This document shows, piece by piece, positions 8,737-16,746 of a DNA stretch of 64,000 nucleotides. Both the position numbers and the translations under genes were made by a program. The notes beneath the pieces are model-generated. The model made no database searches, was not told where the DNA came from, and saw only the letters and a list, made by a program, of their open reading frames with translations. Position 1 is the first letter of the stretch, and the number at the start of each line of letters is the position of its first letter. Origin of the DNA: Hydrogenophaga sp. IBVHS1 (GTDB lineage: Bacteria; Pseudomonadota; Gammaproteobacteria; Burkholderiales; Burkholderiaceae_C); contig NZ_NFUU01000003.1 in the NCBI RefSeq assembly GCF_002127265.1, forward strand, positions 629,055 through 693,054, in the 5' to 3' direction.

Positions 8737-10098
8737 TTATTGTATCTTTTGAGCCACTTGACGATGGCGAGAAAAGAAGAAGAAAAAGAGCCAGAACAGC
8801 CCGCCAAAAGACATCATGGCCGTGAAGAATGGGCCATTGATCAGGACCAAACCCAAGGGAATTGCAATCAGGACTGGGAAGAGGGGTTCGAATCCACGAG
8901 ACAACTTGTCCAATGCAATGAGCCACAGGGTCAAAAGCACGCTCATGAAAAGAATGCCCCATGCGCCTGCACCTGCTACGCCATCGTATGCAAACAGGTT
9001 GGCATTGGAGTTGATATCCAGATCCAGGAGGTGCTTGGCGACAATTCGTCCCAATTCCGGCCAATGCTCATCGCCATCCAATGCGCCGGGCGATGAAACA
9101 AATGAAGAAATGCCGCGAACATGGCTCCAGAACGTGTAGCCGTACTCGCTGAAAACTTCTTGATACTGCCAGAGCATGGCTCCGGGGACAGAGAAAGTTC
9201 TGAAGACAAGATAAAGCGCCAAAAGATTGGCGAACGTGCTGGTGCTCCGAAACGTGATTGACAGCGCAAAAAGCATGGAAATGGCCGCCAGCGTGATGAG
9301 CATCCATGTCGCGTGTGATATTCGGGACCGAAATACCAAGAATGCCAGGATCATCACCACCGGAAGCAGAAACACGGTTCTCTCCGCCGTGATGGAGTAC
9401 ATCAGAAAAAAGCCGCCCAGCGCCAGCACTACGGAGAGGGGATTCTTTCGGATCAGGCCGATGGACAGCAGTGCGGGTGCGAAGACGAAAGCCAGATAGG
9501 TTTGTGTATATGCTTCAAGCAGATTGCTGCTTCGACCCGCTTCGCGCTGCGCATAGGTGCCACTCAAGCCTACAAAATTGATGGAATCCCAGAAGGCGTA
9601 CAACAGATATCCCGCGCAAATCAGCACCAAGGCTGCGAACACCAGGGCATGATTTTGCATTGCCTTGTCTTTCAATTCGTTTTCAGGGGCGCGTCCCGAT
9701 TTTTGGGTGGCATGCAGCAGGATCAGATGGCCGGCGGTCAGGGCAGACAGACTGAGGCCGTATTTCTTGATTGGCGCTTCTTCCGTGGCCAGAGTGATCA
9801 CCAGCGTGGGAATGAAGACGATCACATACATCATGAACAAAATGATGCCGGAGGGCCGCATGAAATTTGTCGGCAACGACCACGAAACCAGCAAAATTGA
9901 AATCACGATGAAAAGCCATTCCATTAACCCCATCGGAACATAGGGGAAACCCAGATAGGCGTGATCTGGATACAGATAGGCGGCGTGGGTTTTATGAATG
10001 ACCACTGCGAAAATCATCGAAAAAATGAAGAGCCATAATTTCGGTGTCTTTGCGTACTGAGCAAATTGTGATGCGTTCAAAGAGGCAATCGATATCAT
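8737..10098 (-). CDS. wzy: Wzy-like oligosaccharide repeat-unit polymerase
   Basis: A very hydrophobic 453-residue protein with about 11-12 predicted membrane helices and a large periplasmic loop in the C-terminal half (about 310-370, including YTFWSHVRGISSF). This topology is typical of O-antigen and capsule polymerases, which have little sequence conservation. It would join lipid-linked repeat units in the periplasm. The DNA is visibly AT-richer than its neighbours (51 of 120 bases are G or C in 9961-10080), which is common for wzy genes and suggests recent acquisition. It overlaps the upstream glycosyltransferase by 4 nt. No other polymerase candidate was seen in the window. Confidence 0.75.
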   Translation of the reverse strand: MISIASLNASQFAQYAKTPKLWLFIFSMIFAVVIHKTHAAYLYPDHAYLGFPYVPMGLMEWLFIVISILLVSWSLPTNFMRPSGIILFMMYVIVFIPTLVITLATEEAPIKKYGLSLSALTAGHLILLHATQKSGRAPENELKDKAMQNHALVFAALVLICAGYLLYAFWDSINFVGLSGTYAQREAGRSSNLLEAYTQTYLAFVFAPALLSIGLIRKNPLSVVLALGGFFLMYSITAERTVFLLPVVMILAFLVFRSRISHATWMLITLAAISMLFALSITFRSTSTFANLLALYLVFRTFSVPGAMLWQYQEVFSEYGYTFWSHVRGISSFVSSPGALDGDEHWPELGRIVAKHLLDLDINSNANLFAYDGVAGAGAWGILFMSVLLTLWLIALDKLSRGFEPLFPVLIAIPLGLVLINGPFFTAMMSFGGLFWLFFFFFSRHRQVAQKIQ

Positions 10099-11267
10099 GG
10101 GTGCAGTGCGAAGGCGGGCGCGGCGCGGGTAATGCGTTCGGCCAGGATCTGATAGTCCAGATACTCGCTGGCGAAGGCGTGGGAATGCGCGGACATGGTT
10201 GTTAGCTGGTGCGGTGATTGCGAGATCTCGGCAAGCACCGCATCAAGCGTGCGATCACCCCCAATCAGCCAGCCGTTTTCTTTCACATAACGCCGGTGGC
10301 TGGGTACGTCGTCCAGGATGACGGCACAGCGTAAACAAAGGCTCATCTGCATGGTGGCCGATTGCGTGCCAGGCTGCAGATATACGTCGGCCGCGCAAAG
10401 GATCGATTGCAGTTCAGCGGCAGATTTCCAGCCCGCGAAGACAATTCGGCGGTCGGCGTCGATGAGTTTCTTGGCCTCGACAGCGATGTCGCCCTGAAGA
10501 TGTCCCACCACCAGAAATCGCAGCTCAGGGTCAGGCTGTCGGACGAAGGCTTTCAAAGACTGCAGCAACTTCTTGCTTGCATCCATCTTTCCGGATTGCA
10601 CCAGCAATACGTGATGGTCAAGAATCCCATAGGACGCCCTGGTGGCGGCTCGTGCGGCGAAGTACGCGTGGTCCTGGAGCACCTTTCCTCCCAATGGAAA
10701 GAACTCGATGTTCCGAGCCGGCACCCGGTAAAAGTCCTGAACGAAACTGATGGTTTCGTCGGAAACACAAAGCACCTTGTCAATAGACCGAAGTGCGGCA
10801 TGCAGAATGGTCCGGTAGTAGGCCCAGTGAAGCAGGTACCTGGACAAAAAAGAACGGGCGCTGTTGTTGAAATCTTCGTGGCTGTCGGCGAAGAGGCTCA
10901 CTTCCGGATGCGCACGCTTGTACCGGCTCACCGTCAGCAGCTCCCATCCGCACAACCCGTGGAAAAGGATGGCATCGGGGCGCTCGGCAGATAGAAGGCG
11001 GTAGACATTCGGGTGCAATCGCAATTTGGGCGCCAGCATTCCCGGGATCCAGCGCCGGTAGGGGAGCCTGATGACCCTGGCGCCATCCGTCCCCATGTAG
11101 CTGCCTGGTTGGACATGGGTGAGCGCTCCATCGGGACCGAAGGACTCGGTGGAGGCGATTACCACCACGTCGTGACCGTCCACGACGTGCTGCCGCACAA
11201 GCTCGTTCTCCTGGTACGAGAACCCATCTACGTAAAAGCAAGACAGGCAGAGATGGGCAATCTTCAC
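10095..11267 (-). CDS. GT-B glycosyltransferase (group 1/family 4-like)
   Basis: A 390-residue cytoplasmic GT-B fold protein. The N-terminal acceptor domain begins MKIAHLCLSCFYVDGFSYQ. The C-terminal donor domain includes VVGHLQGDI (about 250), FAGWKSAAELQSILCAADVYLQPG (a GT4-like donor site region, about 285-308) and SATMQMSLCLRCAVI. It lacks the classic EGFG/EGxP motif, so it is a divergent member. Donor and acceptor cannot be assigned. It sits between the acetyltransferase and the polymerase with 4-nt overlaps on both sides, so it should add one sugar of the repeat unit. Confidence 0.78.
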   Translation of the reverse strand: MKIAHLCLSCFYVDGFSYQENELVRQHVVDGHDVVVIASTESFGPDGALTHVQPGSYMGTDGARVIRLPYRRWIPGMLAPKLRLHPNVYRLLSAERPDAILFHGLCGWELLTVSRYKRAHPEVSLFADSHEDFNNSARSFLSRYLLHWAYYRTILHAALRSIDKVLCVSDETISFVQDFYRVPARNIEFFPLGGKVLQDHAYFAARAATRASYGILDHHVLLVQSGKMDASKKLLQSLKAFVRQPDPELRFLVVGHLQGDIAVEAKKLIDADRRIVFAGWKSAAELQSILCAADVYLQPGTQSATMQMSLCLRCAVILDDVPSHRRYVKENGWLIGGDRTLDAVLAEISQSPHQLTTMSAHSHAFASEYLDYQILAERITRAAPAFALHP

Positions 11268-11875
11268 AGATGGCCCTCTTGACGCAGCATGAGGCTGGGA
11301 TCATTGAAATGGACCGCAACACGGCGCAGTTCGGCCTCAGGCAGATCCCACCAAGCCATTTTCATCAATGCGGCAATGACAGGGTCTTCGAAGCGCATTC
11401 GGATGAGTCTGGCGGGATTGCCGGCAACGATGGCGTACGGTGGCACATCCTTGGTCACCACGCTGCCCATGCCGACGATGGCGCCGTGTCCGATCTGAAC
11501 GCCGGCCTTGACGAAGACGCCTTCTCCAATCCAGACGTCATTGCCGATGCGGGTTTTGAGTTCAGGCAGGAATGGATGGCGAGCAAACTTGGCCTTAACG
11601 CTGTCTTTGTGGGACAGGAATACGGGGCTTGTCGATACGAAATCTGCCGGATGAGCCACTCCACCAATGGAGACCCTGTTCCCGATTGAGCAAAACGAGC
11701 CAATCTCGCAGTTCAGTATCGAGCAGTCGTATCCGCAAAAGGAATGGCGGTCGACCTTTGAATGGTAAAGGGTGCTTCCTGATTCCACCTTCGAGGAGCG
11801 GTCAATCGAGGACCCTTTGATGGCACTGCCCCGAATCTTCTTGAGTACCCTGGAGTAGATCAGCTGGATGTTCAT
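11264..11875 (-). CDS. Left-handed beta-helix (CatB/xenobiotic-type) acyltransferase
   Basis: Hexapeptide-repeat acyltransferase with the C-terminal signature RIGNDVWIGEGVFVKAGVQIGHGAIVGMGSVVTKDVPPYAIVAGNPAR in outline, including the conserved NDVWIG and GNPA motifs. Family members transfer acetyl or related groups from a CoA thioester to sugars or antibiotics; in this operon it likely decorates the glycan. I favour the start at 11875 (MNIQLIYSRVLKK, 203 aa). The frame is open back to an ATG at 11965, but those extra 30 residues do not resemble the family and lack a ribosome site. It overlaps the downstream glycosyltransferase by 4 nt and is the first gene of the left minus-strand operon. Confidence 0.8.
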   Translation of the reverse strand: MNIQLIYSRVLKKIRGSAIKGSSIDRSSKVESGSTLYHSKVDRHSFCGYDCSILNCEIGSFCSIGNRVSIGGVAHPADFVSTSPVFLSHKDSVKAKFARHPFLPELKTRIGNDVWIGEGVFVKAGVQIGHGAIVGMGSVVTKDVPPYAIVAGNPARLIRMRFEDPVIAALMKMAWWDLPEAELRRVAVHFNDPSLMLRQEGHL

Positions 11876-12353
11876 TTGGGGTCCGATTGAGGCCAATTTC
11901 AAAGCCAGGCCTTTCGCGAATGTGCCCGCTGACATTGCGCGCCTGGCAGCAATGCAGACAAACATTCAATCGGCGACGACGCGTTCGAGCAGCGCGCATC
12001 GCCAGGCGAGTTCGCTGAGGACATGAATGTTACCGCCGCTGGAGGTCCGATCGGGTGGTAGGAGGGTGGTTGTACACATCGGTAACCTCCCCGTTACCAA
12101 GTCAGAGGAGTACTGCCTCCGCTACAATCCTCCACCCAGGATCGACTACCCAACTGGGTGTCCTTTCGGCAGACGGCTCATATTACAACCACGAAATCGC
12201 AGCCAGCGCGGCGAGATCTGATGCTCTGGGGTGGCTGGGACTTCATCATTCCGTCACCACCCGATTTTCCATGCTGTTCGCCAGGTGCTGCGGCCTTAGC
12301 GCGACTCGCTGGCGGGTTGCTCCTTCCTCCAACTTTCCCGGCTTGAATTCCTT
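11876..12353. promoter_or_regulatory. Divergent intergenic control region with nested inverted repeats
   Basis: A 478-bp non-coding stretch separates the minus-strand operon (acyltransferase onward) from the plus-strand block beginning at 12354. It should hold promoters for both directions. Visible elements are a perfect 6+6 inverted repeat GGTAAC-N6-GTTACC at 12081-12098, a flanking imperfect pair (12053-12063 with 12128-12137), GAGG/CCTC arms around AGTACT (12105-12119), and a TACAAT hexamer at 12123-12128 that could be a plus-strand -10. A GGTGGTAG at 12054-12061 is one base from the ops core GGCGGTAG. The rest shows no clear gene. Confidence 0.5.
12081..12098. repeat. Perfect inverted repeat GGTAAC-N6-GTTACC
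   Basis: Two 6-base arms are perfectly complementary around CTCCCC. The 18-bp spacing fits a dimeric repressor or activator half-site pair. It lies between two divergent glycan operons, 25 bp before a TACAAT hexamer. Whether it acts as a DNA operator or as an RNA hairpin in a leader is not resolved. Confidence 0.45.
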
Positions 12354-13349
12354 ATGTATCGGAACAAAAAGGTCAGTGTTGTCGTACCAGCGTTCAATGA
12401 AGAAACCCAGATCGATCGGGTCATTGACACGATGCCGGAATGGGTGGACCAAATTGTCATCGTCAACGACCGCAGCAAGGATCGAACGTCCGAGGTGGTG
12501 CGCGCCAACGCGCACTTTTCGACGGGGCGCATTCAGTTGATCGAGCATGAGGTGAACCAGGGAGTGGGTGGGGCAATCGCAACAGGCTACATGTGGTCGC
12601 GCGACAACGGTATCGACGTGACTGTGGTGATGGCCGGCGACGGGCAGATGGACCCTGCCGACCTGCCGGCCATTCTGGACCCTGTCGTGGACGACGAGGC
12701 CGACTACACCAAGGGCAATCGACTGGTGACAGGTGAGGCCTTTCAGAAGATTCCCAAGATCCGGTTCTTTGGCAACTCCATCCTCTCGCTGCTCACCAAG
12801 ATCGTGTCTGGCTACTGGCATGTGGCGGATTCCCAGACTGGTTACACCGCGATCAATGCTCAGGCCCTCGAGGCCATCGACTGGGACCGCATGTACAAGC
12901 GCTACGGTCAGCCCAACGATTTGCTGGTGAAGCTCAATGTCGAGGGCATGCGTGTCGTTGACGTGCCCATCGAGCCGGTGTACGACGTGGGTGAGAAATC
13001 GGGCATCCGCGTGCGCAAGGTGGTTTTCACCATTGGGTCGCTTCTCGTCAGGTTGTTCTTCTGGCGCCTGAAGGAAAAGTACGTCATTCGCAACTTCCAC
13101 CCGCTCGTGTTTTTCTACGCCTTTGGCTTCTTCGGCGTGGCTTTGAGCGCCGTCATGTTCATCCGGTTGATCGCGCTGTGGATCAGTCTGGGTCAAATCC
13201 CCGAGATCACATTCCTCAGTTGGCTGTTCTCGTTCTCTCTTGGCTTCAACTCGTTGTTCTTTGCCATGTGGTTTGACTATGAGGAGAACAAGCACTTGAA
13301 TCCCCCATTGCGCAGTCGGGATGTGAGGGCGCGCAAGCGCGCAGCCTGA
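12354..13349 (+). CDS. GT2 glycosyltransferase, DPM1/DPG-synthase-like, with C-terminal membrane helices
   Basis: The 331-residue protein has an N-terminal GT-A domain beginning KVSVVVPAFNEETQIDRVID, with a nucleotide-binding VNDRSKDRT motif (about 42-50), the DGQMDP metal/donor motif (about 97-102, the DxD equivalent) and KGNRL/QTGY motifs. Two hydrophobic segments follow near 245-270 and 280-305. Such proteins attach a sugar to a polyprenyl phosphate carrier for periplasmic GT-C enzymes. A GT-C-like membrane protein is encoded at 19912 in the same block, so this enzyme could make its lipid-linked donor. The start has no strong ribosome site. Confidence 0.85.
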   Translation: MYRNKKVSVVVPAFNEETQIDRVIDTMPEWVDQIVIVNDRSKDRTSEVVRANAHFSTGRIQLIEHEVNQGVGGAIATGYMWSRDNGIDVTVVMAGDGQMDPADLPAILDPVVDDEADYTKGNRLVTGEAFQKIPKIRFFGNSILSLLTKIVSGYWHVADSQTGYTAINAQALEAIDWDRMYKRYGQPNDLLVKLNVEGMRVVDVPIEPVYDVGEKSGIRVRKVVFTIGSLLVRLFFWRLKEKYVIRNFHPLVFFYAFGFFGVALSAVMFIRLIALWISLGQIPEITFLSWLFSFSLGFNSLFFAMWFDYEENKHLNPPLRSRDVRARKRAA

Positions 13350-13354
13350 CTCGC

Positions 13355-14671
13355 ATGGTGAAGGGGCTCGTCCAGGCCATTGCCACCAGCCTGCGGCAGC
13401 ATAAGCTGTCGCAGGACATCGCATACAGCCTGTGCAGCTTTGCCGTCCTGGCTGTCAGTGGCATCGTCATCAACATCATCATCACGTCGGTTCGCGACGC
13501 TGCTGCCCTGGGCGTGTTCAATCTCGCGTATGCGGTGTACATAGTTGCATCGCAAGTGGCCACCTGGGGGTTGCACTATTCCGTTCTCCGTCATGGGGCC
13601 TATCACGCTGACGATCTGCGCGAGCGCACAGCGCTGGTGAGCACGGCAGGGCTGTGTGCGCTTGCGTTCGGGTGCGCCGCTTCCGGCGTGCTGTGGTGGG
13701 CAGAACCGCTGTTTGCCCGATTGTTCAGCAGCGAAGCAGCGGGGGCTGCCGTGGCCTTCAGCGCTGCGGGACTGGCGCTCTTTCCGCTTAACAAAGTGTT
13801 GTTGGCTTATCTGAACGCACTGCGCTGCATGCGCGCCCATGCCGTGCTGCAAGCGTTGCGCTACATCCTTGTGATGGTCGGCGTGGCATTCGTGGCTGCC
13901 TCCGACTGGCCTGCAGCGGCGGCCACGCTGTCTTTCGTGGTAGCCGAAGCGGTGACCTGCCTTTCGGTTCTCACGTTCATTGGCTGGACGCACTTGAGCC
14001 AGTGGCCTCGTTTCTCGATGGCGTGGTGTCGGCGCCACCTTGCGTTTGGCAGCAAGAGCCTGCCCGCCGGCATGTTTACCGAAGTGAACTCGCGCGTCGA
14101 CGTGCTCATGATTGGTGTTTTCCTCACGGATCGGGCGGTGGGCATCTACAGCTTCGCCGCCATGCTGGTGGATGGGGCGTATCACGTGCTGGCAATGGTG
14201 CGTTTGAACTTCAATCCCGTGCTGGTCGCCGCGCTCAAGCAGGGCGATTGGAGCCGCCTGCGCAGCCTGCGTTTACTGTCGGCGCGATATGCGGTTCTTG
14301 CCACACTGACCTTGTCTCTGTGCCTCTTGGCAGCCTACTGGATTGCCGACGCGTGGATCGTTCCGGGTAAGGGCCTGGCCGAAGGGCTGCCCTCGCTGAT
14401 CATCCTGCTGATTGGATTGAACCTGATCGCCACCTGGGTGCCATTCGACAACCTCATGCTGGTGTCAGGACACCCCGGTTATCAGACACTTCAGCAGCTG
14501 ATCGCTGTTGGCGTCAATGTGGCCTGTGCTGCCTGGCTTCTGCCGTTGTGGGGGCTGGAAGGTGCTGCCATGGGCACGGCCTTGAGCTACGTGACTGGCA
14601 TCGCCGTTCTGTTCATACTCGCCCGTCGCAAGCTCGGCTGGCACCTCGTTTCCAATACCTTTCGGGACTGA
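13355..14671 (+). CDS. wzx: Wzx-like oligosaccharide flippase (MOP superfamily)
   Basis: A 438-residue integral membrane protein with roughly 12-14 hydrophobic helices and the MOP-superfamily pattern: paired bundles, with an FGSKSLPAGMFTEVNSRVDVLMIGVFL segment in the second bundle similar to polysaccharide transporters. It is expected to flip undecaprenyl-pyrophosphate repeat units to the periplasm. It starts 5 nt after the GT2 stop and ends 2 nt before the next ATG, in a tight operon. A second MOP protein is encoded at 22485, so the locus has two candidate flippases. Confidence 0.82.
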   Translation: MVKGLVQAIATSLRQHKLSQDIAYSLCSFAVLAVSGIVINIIITSVRDAAALGVFNLAYAVYIVASQVATWGLHYSVLRHGAYHADDLRERTALVSTAGLCALAFGCAASGVLWWAEPLFARLFSSEAAGAAVAFSAAGLALFPLNKVLLAYLNALRCMRAHAVLQALRYILVMVGVAFVAASDWPAAAATLSFVVAEAVTCLSVLTFIGWTHLSQWPRFSMAWCRRHLAFGSKSLPAGMFTEVNSRVDVLMIGVFLTDRAVGIYSFAAMLVDGAYHVLAMVRLNFNPVLVAALKQGDWSRLRSLRLLSARYAVLATLTLSLCLLAAYWIADAWIVPGKGLAEGLPSLIILLIGLNLIATWVPFDNLMLVSGHPGYQTLQQLIAVGVNVACAAWLLPLWGLEGAAMGTALSYVTGIAVLFILARRKLGWHLVSNTFRD

Positions 14672-14673
14672 CC

Positions 14674-16746
14674 ATGTGTGGCATTTTTGGAGTTCTTCTT
14701 CAGCGGGGTGCGCCGATAGAGCGTGACGCTGTCGAGTCGTTGATGTCCCGTCTCTATGTGCTCTCGGAGAGTCGCGGAAAAGAGTCTGCGGGCCTGCACG
14801 CCTATCTGCCTTCCAAGAGGCTGGCGTGGACCGTCAAGGGAACTCAGTCTGCCGCCGATTTCCTCAAGACAGATTCTTTCCGGGACGCGATGGGGGCGGT
14901 GATGCTTGGGGCTTACGGCGTCGGCGCTGCGCCTCAGGAGCCTTTGGTGTTGCTGGCCCACTCCCGTCTCGTGACCAACGGCACGGCGGCCTTGCCGCAG
15001 AACAACCAACCGGTGCGTTCTGGTCGAGTCAGCGTGATTCACAACGGCATCGTGGTCAATGTGGATACGCTTTGGGCTGCTCACGCTGAACTCCAGCGCT
15101 TTGCCGAGGTGGACACCGAGGTGCTTGCTGCCATGCTGGATGCATCTCTGCGTGGCGGCGCAGGGTCGGCGCAGGCGACTCGGCGAATCTACGGGGCCCT
15201 CAAAGGCGCCGCCTCGATGGCCTGGGTCCACGATGGCCTGCCGCTCGTGACCCTGGCCACCAACACGGGCGACATCTACCTCGCCATGGACCGGCAGTCA
15301 CAAATGTTGGTGTTCGCCTCTGAACGCTACATCCTGGAACAGGTTCTTCGCGCGGCTGGGCCGGAAGATCGCGTGCCGAAGGTCGATGCCATCGAGTGGC
15401 TGAGCGCCGGCAATGCACTGTGCTTCGACGTGGGAGGCGCAATGGCGCCGCAGCGCCATGTGCTGGCGCAGGAGGCGCTGCTTGCTGATGACCCGGCCCC
15501 CCCTTTGGCTGAGCCCGGCCTGTCGGCCGCAAGCACGGTGCACCACGACAGTTTCACCGGTCGCGTCGAAGCGATCGGTGTGCTGACCCGCCTGGCCGAC
15601 GAGTCGCTGGTCCGATATGGAGAGGCCAGCGTCCGTGCCTTGCGCCGGTGCACTCGCTGCGTCTTGCCCGAGACCTTTCCCTTTATCGCTTTTGACCACG
15701 GAGGGGTCTGCAATTACTGTCGCAGCTATCGGCCACGCTATGGCGGCATGCACCCGGAAGAGACCCGCAAGAGTTTCATCGCGTCCCTGGAGCGTTATCG
15801 CCGCAACACGGCGGGTCCCGATGCGATCGTACCGTTCAGCGGTGGGCGCGACAGCAGTTACGGCCTGCATCTGATCAAGAAAGAGTTTGGCCTCAAGCCG
15901 GTCACTTTCACGTACGACTGGGGCATGGTGACGGATCTTGCGCGTCGGAACGTCGCCCGATTGTGTGGTCAGCTGGGTATTCAGAACATCCTTGTCTCGG
16001 CCGACATCAAAACCAAGCGCGACAACATCCGCAAGAATGTCAGCGCTTGGCTCAGGCAGCCTGATCTGGGCATGGTGCCGCTGTTCATGGCGGGCGACAA
16101 ACACTTTTTTCGGGTCGTCAACGAACTCAAGCGTCAGACCGGCATCCAGCTCGATCTCTGGTGCGCCAATCCCTTGGAGAACACCGATTTCAAATCCGGC
16201 TTCTGCAATGTGTCGCCAGACTTCGACAAGAAGCGGCTGGACTATCTGACGTTGGGGCGCAAGGCGCGCCTGGCTGGCTATTACGCCTCCCGTTTCCTGA
16301 AGAATCCGCGCTACCTCAACAGCTCGCTGCAAGACACTTTTGGTGCTTTCCTTGCCTACTACGTGGAGCCCCGGCATGACTTCTATTTCATGTTTGATCA
16401 CTTCATCTGGAACGAGGACGAGGTCAATCGCACCCTGTTGGGAGAGTACGAGTGGGAGCTTTCGCCAGACTCACCGAGCACCTGGCGTATTGGCGATGGC
16501 ACCGCGCCGTTCTACAACTACAACTACATCTACATGACGGCGCGAGGATTCACCGAATTCGACACGTTCCGCAGCAACCAGATCCGAGAAGGGCAAATCA
16601 CCCGTGAACAGGCGATGGAGTCGATCATGGTGGAGAACCGGCCCCGGGTTCCTTCGCTGCGTTGGTACCTGGACACCATCAATCTGGACTTCAACGACAC
16701 CATCCGTCGTATCAACACACTCGACACCCTGGGACTGCATCGATGA
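14674..16746 (+). CDS. Fused class II glutaminase and WbpG-like N-acetyl sugar amidotransferase
   Basis: A 690-residue two-part enzyme. Residues 1-260 are an Ntn-type class II glutamine amidotransferase: Cys2 after Met (MCGIFG), HSRLVTNG at 96-103, Asn111 in NNQPV, and IHNG at 122-125. Residues 320-690 resemble the WbpG family: Cys326-x2-Cys329, Cys346-x2-Cys349 and PP-loop SGGRDSS at 389-395. I fixed the start at 14674 because Cys2 must become N-terminal; the frame itself opens further upstream. It should make its own ammonia and transfer it to an ATP-activated sugar group, giving an acetamidino or amide sugar. It thus parallels the separate WbpG/HisH/HisF set at 6163-8733 but with another glutaminase class. 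The substrate is unknown; the diacetamido-uronate is a candidate. Confidence 0.85.
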   Translation: MCGIFGVLLQRGAPIERDAVESLMSRLYVLSESRGKESAGLHAYLPSKRLAWTVKGTQSAADFLKTDSFRDAMGAVMLGAYGVGAAPQEPLVLLAHSRLVTNGTAALPQNNQPVRSGRVSVIHNGIVVNVDTLWAAHAELQRFAEVDTEVLAAMLDASLRGGAGSAQATRRIYGALKGAASMAWVHDGLPLVTLATNTGDIYLAMDRQSQMLVFASERYILEQVLRAAGPEDRVPKVDAIEWLSAGNALCFDVGGAMAPQRHVLAQEALLADDPAPPLAEPGLSAASTVHHDSFTGRVEAIGVLTRLADESLVRYGEASVRALRRCTRCVLPETFPFIAFDHGGVCNYCRSYRPRYGGMHPEETRKSFIASLERYRRNTAGPDAIVPFSGGRDSSYGLHLIKKEFGLKPVTFTYDWGMVTDLARRNVARLCGQLGIQNILVSADIKTKRDNIRKNVSAWLRQPDLGMVPLFMAGDKHFFRVVNELKRQTGIQLDLWCANPLENTDFKSGFCNVSPDFDKKRLDYLTLGRKARLAGYYASRFLKNPRYLNSSLQDTFGAFLAYYVEPRHDFYFMFDHFIWNEDEVNRTLLGEYEWELSPDSPSTWRIGDGTAPFYNYNYIYMTARGFTEFDTFRSNQIREGQITREQAMESIMVENRPRVPSLRWYLDTINLDFNDTIRRINTLDTLGLHR

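Noticed and set aside
11264..11965. Longer start for the CatB-like acyltransferase at 11965
   Set aside because: The additional 30 residues lack family similarity and a ribosome site; the ATG at 11875 gives a normal N-terminus.
12246..13424. Minus-strand 392-codon frame opposite the GT2 gene
   Set aside because: His-rich shadow translation with no motifs; the plus-strand GT2 has clear catalytic motifs.
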